DNA from: Bacteroidota bacterium
GTDB taxonomy: Bacteria > Bacteroidota > Bacteroidia > Chitinophagales > LD1
Assembly (NCBI GenBank): GCA_026391075.1
Contig: JAPLES010000034.1
Coordinates: forward strand, 1 to 47,333
DNA length: 47,333 nt
Direction: 5' to 3'
This document shows positions 17,069 to 23,454 of the stretch, piece by piece. The notes under the pieces were generated by a model. It was not told where the DNA came from, did not search any database, and saw only the letters and a list, made by a program, of their open reading frames with translations. The stretch's first letter is position 1. Each line of letters opens with the position of its first letter. A program made the translations under genes and the position numbers.

Positions 17069-17845
17069 TTAGTGCAGGTCGTGACTATGCTGTTCTTTTA
17101 ATCTTTTCATCCAGGCATCGCGTTCTGCCGGTGTCATGTTCTGTAACTGCTTCAGCATCTCTTGCATTTCGGCACCACCGGGTAATCCGGTGCCTTCCTG
17201 TTTAGTATAACCTGACAAACTGAACAATGCCGCGGGATTATTTCTCTTCTCTGCTTTTACCAAATCAATTTGCACCACATGTCCTTGTTCGCCAGCTTTT
17301 ATTCTCACCGGAAAACCAACGGCTCCTTTTGCTTCTAATGCTTTATACATGTTTGCTTTGCCCGTATATTTTGTTTTCACTTTGGCAAAATCGGCATAGC
17401 CTATTAAATCTGTGGTCGTCCACATTTCGGTTTCGCGATTGTTACCTTTTCTAATTACTCTAACATGTTTACAGGTGTAATTATTTACTTTCTCAATACC
17501 CAGCACGGTAACTTCATATTCACTTTGCGGATAGTCTTTCATGTCTTCTGTTTCGGTAGAAGATGAAAACTCAGTATAGGTTTTATTTTTTTCGTTCAAC
17601 AAGTAAACGGTGTTTGCATTACTCTTTAGCGTAAGCATGGTTATGTTTCCTATTCCTTCAGGAGCACCGGTCATATTCATATTCATTTCGCTGCGGTTAT
17701 TTCCATCTTGTGAATAGGCTTTCATTAAGCCGGTTATTATTTCTTTTCCTCCGGTAGTTGAAATTTTCATTTCAATATAAACGCCTTGGGCATTGATAAT
17801 TAAAAGTGTGAACGCACAGCAAATAGAAGCCAATAATTTTTTCAT
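17069..17845 (-). CDS. DUF4412 domain secreted protein
   Basis: 258 residues with a signal peptide (MKKLLASICCAFTLLIINAQG). The body matches the DUF4412 family pattern: an antiparallel beta protein starting YIEMKIST..., NTVYLLNEKNKTYTE, YEVTVLGIEKVNNYTCKHVRV, TEMWTTTDLIGYADF. This fold resembles LolA/LolB-like lipid-binding sheets, which is inference. The C-terminal tail (LPGGAEMQEMLKQLQNMTP...) is helical and charged, ending HSHDLH. Cell location: periplasm or outside. No known activity. Confidence 0.8.
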   Translation of the reverse strand: MKKLLASICCAFTLLIINAQGVYIEMKISTTGGKEIITGLMKAYSQDGNNRSEMNMNMTGAPEGIGNITMLTLKSNANTVYLLNEKNKTYTEFSSSTETEDMKDYPQSEYEVTVLGIEKVNNYTCKHVRVIRKGNNRETEMWTTTDLIGYADFAKVKTKYTGKANMYKALEAKGAVGFPVRIKAGEQGHVVQIDLVKAEKRNNPAALFSLSGYTKQEGTGLPGGAEMQEMLKQLQNMTPAERDAWMKRLKEQHSHDLH

Positions 17846-17881
17846 AGAATAAATTTATGCCACGAGGTTATCGTAATTTTA

Positions 17882-18154
17882 TTACTCAGCATTGGTAGGG
17901 TCAATAATATACGAAACCTCGGTAACCAGATTTGCCGGAAAGCCGCCTTTGGCAGCGTGCTCACGGATAGCTTCTTCGTTAGGTGCTATGTAAACGCAAT
18001 AAATTTTATCGCCCGCTACGTAACTGTGTTTCCATTGTATTTGCGGACCCATTGCACCCAGCACACTGCACGAGGTTTGCGAAATACCTTTTAGCTGCTC
18101 CGGTGTCAGTTTGCTTGCACCCGGAATGTTTCTTTCAATGATATACTTAGGCAT
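17882..18154 (-). CDS. DUF4242 domain small protein
   Basis: 90 residues, full-length DUF4242: MPKYIIERNIPGASKLTPEQ at the N-terminus and HSYVAGDKIYCVYIAPNEEAIREHA in the middle. The family is a dimeric alpha/beta-barrel ferredoxin-like fold; a Streptomyces member binds nickel. Candidate ligands here are His44 region and His66. Cytoplasmic by lack of leader. 36 bp downstream of it lies the DUF4412 gene on the same strand, so they may be co-transcribed. Confidence 0.82.
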   Translation of the reverse strand: MPKYIIERNIPGASKLTPEQLKGISQTSCSVLGAMGPQIQWKHSYVAGDKIYCVYIAPNEEAIREHAAKGGFPANLVTEVSYIIDPTNAE

Positions 18155-18231
18155 TGCTTTTAGTTTTGGTTAAACAACCAGATTAACGCAGGTAAAACTA
18201 AAAGTTTTTGGAACGCGAGGAAAAAATAAAA

Positions 18232-18366
18232 GTAGATATGTCTTCGCAGAGTACCGAGGCGGAGATCCCGGGCGAACGATAGGCGAGCAGGATTTCAAAA
18301 TCCTGTTTATCTATTAGTTCGATATGCCGTGAGGAATATGGAGAACAGCGGAGTGGGGTTTGGACA
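18232..18366. repeat. Candidate dispersed intergenic element
   Basis: This 135-bp stretch has a higher GC content and a different texture from its AT-rich surroundings. It holds a CAGGATTT/AAATCCTG inverted repeat (18288-18295 and 18298-18305) and a GGCGAACGATAGGCGAG tract. Read on the minus strand it stays open for about 50 codons, including YSSRHIELIDKQDFEILLAY, without a start codon. I recall this peptide as a commonly called spurious ORF in Bacteroidota genomes, which points to a widespread repeated DNA or RNA element; this memory is unverified. Confidence 0.45.
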
Positions 18367-18414
18367 CTTTAATTCCTTTTTTTATAATTACTTATTATTG
18401 AACCATTCTCTCAG

Positions 18415-18972
18415 ATGTCAAAAATATTCTTAACAATTAGTTTTATTATTTTTTCAAATGTGTCTTTTTCTCAAAGCACAAATGACTTAGATATTAAAAA
18501 TGGATTTAGACATTTGAAATTGGGCTCATATGTTACTCAAATAAAAAATATTAAAAAGGATTTAACTGCATTTGATTTCGGCTCGGATATTGAATCCTAT
18601 GTTTACATAGGAAACGATATCAAGTCAATTTTTGATGTAGATATTGATAAGGTTAGCTTATTGTTTTTAAAGGGTAAACTCTTCAGTATTAGTGCATCTT
18701 TTGGAACAGTTGGGAAAGATTTTACTATAGATGAATACAATTCTCTGCTTAATTATTTAAAAAGTGCTTATGGGGAACAATGCATTCCTATTAGAAAAGA
18801 AGGAGCCACTATTGGAGGGGAATTTTGGGGTGGACAAAAAGTTGCATTAGAACTTATAAGGCGTGATGAATCAAAAAGAACAAAAGACCCATCGAATTTT
18901 CGTTGGTTTAATGGATATATTCACGTGTATGATATTAAATTAAATAATGCAGCGTATCAAAATGAATTTTGA
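18415..18972 (+). CDS. Exported protein of unknown function
   Basis: 185 residues with a signal peptide (MSKIFLTISFIIFSNVSFSQ). The remainder is an alpha/beta protein with GFRHLKLGSYVTQIKN, a pattern (G-RxLKLGs) seen in small secreted Bacteroidota proteins whose first helix follows a 'FRGFxLGxs' strand, and later SLLFLKGKLFSISASFG. No catalytic signature can be pointed out and I cannot name the family. More AT-rich than neighbours. Convergent with the ASCH gene (22 bp between stops). Confidence 0.7.
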   Translation: MSKIFLTISFIIFSNVSFSQSTNDLDIKNGFRHLKLGSYVTQIKNIKKDLTAFDFGSDIESYVYIGNDIKSIFDVDIDKVSLLFLKGKLFSISASFGTVGKDFTIDEYNSLLNYLKSAYGEQCIPIRKEGATIGGEFWGGQKVALELIRRDESKRTKDPSNFRWFNGYIHVYDIKLNNAAYQNEF

Positions 18973-18994
18973 GACCTTGCGATTACTGTCAACC

Positions 18995-19318
18995 TCATTC
19001 AATATTTTTTTTCGAAAGTATTTCTCCAAGTTCAATTACAAAACACTTAGTTGGTTTTTGAGTTGACCACTTTGCTTTTGATAAACGCATCGTTATTTTC
19101 TTGCAAACAATATCAAACTCAGGAGCATCTTTTGCATAACCATTTTTGAAACGAACTATATCGTAGCTTCTGCATTTAGTAGTTCCTTCTAACCAAAATC
19201 TTTTCTTCCAATAATCTTTAAGCTCTCTGTATTCTTCTTTCTTCTCACCGGATACAATCATAGCAAACCACTCCTTTTTAAGAGTGAGATGAAGAATTTC
19301 GGGCTTTGTATTTTTCAT
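18995..19318 (-). CDS. ASCH-domain protein
   Basis: 107 residues covering one ASCH domain: HLTLKKEWFAMIVSGEKKEEYRELKDYWKKR with the characteristic GEKxxEYR motif, RSYDIVRFKNGYAKDAPEF, then the closing beta strands. ASCH domains share the PUA-like barrel and bind RNA or modified nucleosides; some members deaminate or hydrolyse N4-acetylcytidine, though the active Lys/Glu set is not certain here. Upstream lies a heptamer array (19331-19365) starting 12 bp from the ATG. Cytoplasmic. Confidence 0.85.
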   Translation of the reverse strand: MKNTKPEILHLTLKKEWFAMIVSGEKKEEYRELKDYWKKRFWLEGTTKCRSYDIVRFKNGYAKDAPEFDIVCKKITMRLSKAKWSTQKPTKCFVIELGEILSKKNIE

Positions 19319-19330
19319 TTGTATTCACTT

Positions 19331-19409
19331 CGTTAATCTAAAATCGTTAATCGTTGTTCATTAATCAAATACTTGATTTGCGAACAACGATTAACGAATG
19401 CAGATTGAA
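19331..19409. repeat. Heptamer array and 15-bp inverted repeat between ASCH and fadJ-like genes
   Basis: Five 7-nt units CGTTAAT, CTAAAAT, CGTTAAT, CGTTGTT, CATTAAT run from 19331 to 19365, and inverted-sense units (GAACAAC, GATTAAC, GAATGCA, GATTGAA) from 19382 to 19409. CGTTAATCGTTGTTC (19345-19359) is perfectly complementary to GAACAACGATTAACG (19382-19396); inside the loop AATCAA/TTGATT pair again. This could form a large hairpin downstream of the fadJ-like gene and just upstream of the ASCH start. Confidence 0.75.
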
Positions 19410-19414
19410 GAATT

Positions 19415-21280
19415 TTAATTTGCATGAAACTTCCTTACCTCCTTCGCATACTCCTTTAAAATATTAGCAGGCTTAAAGCGCACACCGTATTTAGAAGAGA
19501 TGTCTTCCATCAGCGCAACAATCTTACCGGCACCCTGGTGGTCGAGGTAGCGGAAAGGCCCACCAGTAAACGGAGGAAAGCCCAAGCCAAACACCGCGCC
19601 TACATCGCCATCGGTAGGGCTTTCTAAAATCTTTTCTTCTAAGCAGTGCAGGCACTCGTTCAGGAACATCATGCCCATGCGGTTTTGTATAGTCTCCATT
19701 GTAAACTCCTTGCGTTTAGGGTTGCCGAAGTATTTGTAGATGTCTTCGTTAATGCCTTGTTTCTTTCCTTTCTCATCATACTTATACATACCGCGCTTGT
19801 TCTTTTTGCCGTGGTAGCCATCGTTAAACATTTTCAAAATAGCATCGCTGGTGCGTGCGCCTTCGCGCAGTTTCGCCATTTCAGCAAGCTCACCTTTCAT
19901 AATATGCGCGCCCACATCAATGCCCACTTCATCTTGCAAAGTCACAGGCCCCACAGGGAAACCCCATTGCTTCATCGCCTTGTCAATAAAGCCTGCTTCG
20001 CAACCTTCTTCTATCAATAAGAAACACTCGTTCATGTAAGGCGCAAGAATACGCGTGGTATAAAAGCCCGGTCCGTCATTCACCACTATACATGTTTTAC
20101 CCTGACGAATACCGAGTTCAAAACAAGTAGCCGTAACCCAGTCGGCAGTTTTTGGTGTTTTAATAATTTCGAGCAAAGGCATTTTAGGAACAGGCGAGAA
20201 GTAGTGCATGCCAATTACGTTCTCGGGGCGCGCTGCTTTCTCTGCAACATGGCTAATTGGAAGAGCCGAAGTGTTACTCGCAAAAATTGTATTGGGCGAA
20301 GAAGCGGCTTCGCAATCAGCAACGATGCGCTGCTTCAGTTTTATTTCTTCAAACACCGCTTCCACTATAATGTCGACTTTATCAAAACCCGTGTAATCTA
20401 ATTTCGATTGCACGCGGTTAATGATTTGCTCTGCCTCGGGTGCGCTCATGGTTTTGCGTTTAATCTTCTTGGCTAAATCGCTCCATATAGTTTGCTTGGC
20501 TTGCTGAAGCGTTTCTTCCTTAATGTCTTTGAGCAAAACATTTATTCCGTCAACGGCACTCACCTGCGCAATACCCGCTCCCATAAATCCCGCGCCAATC
20601 ATCGCTATGTTATCGGTAGATTTAATCAAGTCCGCTGCATAAGGGTTTTTTTTCTTCTCGGTCATGTTGAAGAAAATGCGAATCAACTGTCGGCTCTCGT
20701 TCGTCAGAATTAATTCTTCAAACTTCACCGCTTCGGCATCGAGCCCGCGCTCCATTCCTTCTTCGATTCCTATTTGCACACATTCCAAAATGCGCAACGG
20801 TGCAGGATAATTTCCCTGCGTTTGTTTCATCACCATCTCCTTCGCCTTGGTGTAAATTATTCTGCGGGTTAGCGGATTGCTTTCTAAAAGTTTTTCTACG
20901 AAAGTTCTTTTGTCTTCGCGCACCAAAGGTTTGTTCGACAACTGCAAAGCGAAATCAATAGCTGCATTCAATAAGCTTTCTTTGTTCGTTATTTTATCGG
21001 CAAGGCCAATGCTCTTTGCTTTGCGTCCGTAAATCTTCTTACCGGTTAGCATCATGTCGAGTGCTTTCTGTATTCCTATCAAGCGAGGCAAGCGTTGAGT
21101 TCCACCACCACCGGGCAAAAGCCCAAGCATTACTTCGGGCAATGCAAAGTGTGTGCTCTTATCATCGCTTACAATTCTTCCGTGACAAGCCAAAGCAATT
21201 TCAGTTCCTGCTCCTAAGCAAGCTCCATTGATTGCTGCAACAACCGGTTTTTTTCCTTTTTCTAGTTTATTGAGTGACAC
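19415..21280 (-). CDS. FadJ-type 3-hydroxyacyl-CoA dehydrogenase / enoyl-CoA hydratase, main part (frameshifted)
   Basis: 621 residues open from GTG 21280. It contains the rest of the hydratase/isomerase domain (ACLGAGTEIALACHGRI, EVMLGLLPGGGGTQRLPRL), the NAD-binding Rossmann domain (NIAMIGAGFMGAGIAQ), the catalytic His region IGMHYFSPVPKMPLLEI and the C-terminal HADH domains. The enzyme performs the second and third steps of fatty-acid beta-oxidation. The first ~88 residues lie in another frame (21262-21543). Removing the duplicated TG at 21277-21280 (ATGTGTCA to ATGTCA) would join both into one normal ~715-residue protein (..SSHATAMSLNKLEKGKK..). Separate translation from the GTG is possible but would split the hydratase domain. 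No thiolase gene is adjacent. Confidence 0.88.
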   Translation of the reverse strand: MSLNKLEKGKKPVVAAINGACLGAGTEIALACHGRIVSDDKSTHFALPEVMLGLLPGGGGTQRLPRLIGIQKALDMMLTGKKIYGRKAKSIGLADKITNKESLLNAAIDFALQLSNKPLVREDKRTFVEKLLESNPLTRRIIYTKAKEMVMKQTQGNYPAPLRILECVQIGIEEGMERGLDAEAVKFEELILTNESRQLIRIFFNMTEKKKNPYAADLIKSTDNIAMIGAGFMGAGIAQVSAVDGINVLLKDIKEETLQQAKQTIWSDLAKKIKRKTMSAPEAEQIINRVQSKLDYTGFDKVDIIVEAVFEEIKLKQRIVADCEAASSPNTIFASNTSALPISHVAEKAARPENVIGMHYFSPVPKMPLLEIIKTPKTADWVTATCFELGIRQGKTCIVVNDGPGFYTTRILAPYMNECFLLIEEGCEAGFIDKAMKQWGFPVGPVTLQDEVGIDVGAHIMKGELAEMAKLREGARTSDAILKMFNDGYHGKKNKRGMYKYDEKGKKQGINEDIYKYFGNPKRKEFTMETIQNRMGMMFLNECLHCLEEKILESPTDGDVGAVFGLGFPPFTGGPFRYLDHQGAGKIVALMEDISSKYGVRFKPANILKEYAKEVRKFHAN

Positions 21281-21543
21281 ATGGCCGTTGCGTGTGAACT
21301 GAATAAGTCGCCTTTCTGTTTCACCTTGCCGAACATTTCAATGTCGGCACCGGCAATCCAGTCTTTCTTCTTGCTGATAATAACCGCGGCTTTTACACTG
21401 TTATCGTTTTCGAGTTCCTGAAATATTTTATCAATGCCCTCCACAAATTCGATTGATACTTTATTTATTTTTTCGTTCTGCTGGTCGAGCCAAACAATGG
21501 CTACTCCGTTATCTCTTTTTTCGATGGTGGCAATTTGCGACAT
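21262..21543 (-). pseudogene. N-terminal fragment of the FadJ-type enzyme (before frameshift)
   Basis: 93 codons, of which the first 88 are genuine: MSQIATIEKRDNGVAIVWLD, then the crotonase strand AAVIISKKKDWIAGADIEMF holding the GADIEMF oxyanion motif. After Met88 the frame runs into CHSIN and a stop, while the continuation SLNKLEKGKKPVVAAING is in the frame of 19415-21280. A 2-nt duplication (TGTG for TG) explains the break. Either a recent mutation or a sequence error. Confidence 0.75.
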
Positions 21544-21563
21544 GGGTTATGTTTTTAGATTTG
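21534..21563 (+). promoter_or_regulatory. Bacteroidota-type promoter for the TPR-cyclase gene
   Basis: TTTG at 21534-21537 and TAGATTTG at 21556-21563 are separated by 18 bp, close to the Bacteroidota -33/-7 consensus (TTTG, ~19 bp, TAnnTTTG). Start of transcription would fall near 21570, about 30 nt before the ATG at 21601. The site overlaps the first codons of the divergent fadJ-like gene. Confidence 0.6.
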
Positions 21564-21600
21564 AATGGCGAAGATAAAAACCCATATTTAACTACTGCGC

Positions 21601-22785
21601 ATGAAAAAACAATTTCTCTTTATTATGCTTTCGGGTTTGGTTTTTTTCTCTCATGCGCAAAGTTCAGAGTTAGATTCGCTTCTAAAAATTTTAAAAACAG
21701 CACCGGAGGATACTAATAAGCTAAAACTTTTGGAGGACATATCCGATATTGCCCCTGATGGCGAATGGCAGAAATACAGCAATACGCTCGGTAAATTGGC
21801 CGAGAAATTTATGACCAACGTTAACCCTGCCATTAAACTGGCCGGGAAAAAATATTATTCGGTTTATCTAAATAATAAGGCCTACGGTTTTGCCGAAATG
21901 GGAGATTATAGAAGCGCTTTCGACTATTACGAACGTTGCTTAAAATTAAATCAGGAAACCGGTAATAAGATTAATTCGGGTGTAGTGTTAAGCAGTATAG
22001 GGGCTATTTACGAGCGGCAAAACGATGCAGTAAACGCGGAAAAAAAATACAAACTCGCTTTACAATTACAGGAAGAAATCGGCAATGCTAAAGATGTGGT
22101 AGCTACTTTAGATAACATAGGTGTTATCTATTTTAAAAATAGACTCTGGGATAGCGCCATGATTTTTTATACAAAAGCATTAGATATTGTTGAACGTAAC
22201 AACTACAGGAACCACAATTCAACCTACTTGTTTTGCAATATAGGTGACTTAATGGAGCAAGTTGACCGTACAGATAAAGCTATCGAATATTATCAGCGGG
22301 CCGTTCAAATGTCAGGCGAAATAGGAGATAAATTGGGTAAGGCCAGAGGGCTAAATGGCTTAGCTAATGTTTACCTAAACAAAGGTGAAACTGCACAAGC
22401 CGCAGATTGCGCTAAGCAGGCTATAGTGCTGGCCATTAATACAAACACGGTAAATCTTACGCTGAAATCGGCCGGTTTATTGAAACAGATTTATACTAAA
22501 CAAGGTAAGTTTAAAGATGCGCTGGAAATGTATCAGTTGGAAATTGCAAGCCGCGATAGTATAGCTGGTAAAGAAAATCAGAAAGCTGTAATTCAGCATC
22601 AGTTTAAGTACGAGTACGATGTAAAGGAAGCTATCGCTAAAGCCGAACAAGAAAAGAAAGACGGTATTGCAAAAGCAGAATTAAGGCGGCAGAAAGTTCA
22701 GAAGATGGCTTTACTAGGTGGCTTTGGCGTAATGGTTTTGTTTGCTGGAGTATTTTTTCGTCAGCGTAATAAAATTGGCAGATAG
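21601..22785 (+). CDS. TPR-repeat membrane protein, N-terminal part of an interrupted adenylate cyclase
   Basis: 394 residues: signal peptide (MKKQFLFIMLSGLVFFSHAQ), about six tetratricopeptide repeats (residues ~70-330; e.g. YYERCLKLNQETGNKINSG, LDNIGVIYFKNRLWDSAMIF), a charged coiled coil and one membrane helix (MALLGGFGVMVLFAGVFF), followed by the juxtamembrane FRQRNKIGR. The frame then meets TAG at 22783-22785, and immediately after it the same frame continues with KKRSDELLLNILPEEV and a full cyclase domain. Periplasmic TPR sensor - helix - cytoplasmic cyclase is the normal architecture of this family, so the ORF is truncated by one nonsense codon. Confidence 0.85.
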   Translation: MKKQFLFIMLSGLVFFSHAQSSELDSLLKILKTAPEDTNKLKLLEDISDIAPDGEWQKYSNTLGKLAEKFMTNVNPAIKLAGKKYYSVYLNNKAYGFAEMGDYRSAFDYYERCLKLNQETGNKINSGVVLSSIGAIYERQNDAVNAEKKYKLALQLQEEIGNAKDVVATLDNIGVIYFKNRLWDSAMIFYTKALDIVERNNYRNHNSTYLFCNIGDLMEQVDRTDKAIEYYQRAVQMSGEIGDKLGKARGLNGLANVYLNKGETAQAADCAKQAIVLAINTNTVNLTLKSAGLLKQIYTKQGKFKDALEMYQLEIASRDSIAGKENQKAVIQHQFKYEYDVKEAIAKAEQEKKDGIAKAELRRQKVQKMALLGGFGVMVLFAGVFFRQRNKIGR

Positions 22786-23436
22786 AAAAAACGTAGTGAT
22801 GAATTACTTCTCAATATTCTGCCAGAAGAAGTTACTGAAGAACTGAAAGCAAAAGGAAGTGCCGAAGCCAAACTTTTCGAAAACGTAACTGTAATTTTCA
22901 CCGACTTCAAAAACTTTACCGGCATTAGCGAAAAACTTTCTCCGCATGATTTGGTGAATGAATTGCACGAATGCTTTTCGGCATTCGATAACATTATGCA
23001 CAAATACGGCATCGAAAAAATAAAATCAATGGGCGATTCGTATATGGCGGTGAGCGGTTTGCCAACTTCCAATCCAAACCATGCTGAGGAAATGGTAAAT
23101 GCAGCTATTGAAATACGCGAGTTTATGCTTAACCGAAAAAAAACAAATCCTGAAACTTTTGAAGCGAGAATCGGAATTCACTCCGGTCATGTTGTTGCCG
23201 GAATTGTAGGCGTAAAGAAGTTCGCTTATGATATTTGGGGTGATACGGTGAACACAGCCGCACGAATGGAACAAAATAGTGAAGGTGGGAAAATTAATAT
23301 TTCGCAAACCACTTATGAATTGCTTAATAGAAGTTCCACTTCTTTAAGAAGTGGAACTTCTCCATTCACTTTTGAATACCGAGGAGAAATTGAAGCGAAG
23401 AATAAAGGGAAATTGAAAATGTATTTTGTAGAATAA
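22786..23436 (+). pseudogene. Class III adenylate cyclase domain cut off by in-frame TAG
   Basis: Directly continuous with 21601-22785 in the same frame: KKRSDELLLNILPEEVTEEL linker, then the cyclase fold with VIFTDFKNFTG (first metal Asp), EKIKSMGDSYMAVSG (adenine-selecting Lys and second metal Asp), FAYDIWGDTVNTAARMEQN (Asp selecting ATP, transition-state Asn and Arg). All catalytic positions are intact, so loss is recent, or the TAG is read through, or the domain is translated separately; the first in-frame ATG is 22951, inside the domain and after the first metal Asp, so internal initiation would give an inactive fragment. A palindromic segment is in frame at 23329-23361. Confidence 0.78.
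23329..23361. repeat. In-frame palindrome in cyclase copy 1
   Basis: AGAAGTTCCACTTC (23329-23342) and GAAGTGGAACTTCT (23348-23361) are perfect complements, 14 bp, around TTTAA. It encodes RSSTSLRSGTS between the conserved YELL and FEYRGEI of the cyclase end, where family members I recall have no such segment. Confidence 0.85.
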
Positions 23437-23454
23437 GCTTAGCTTCCCAGACCC

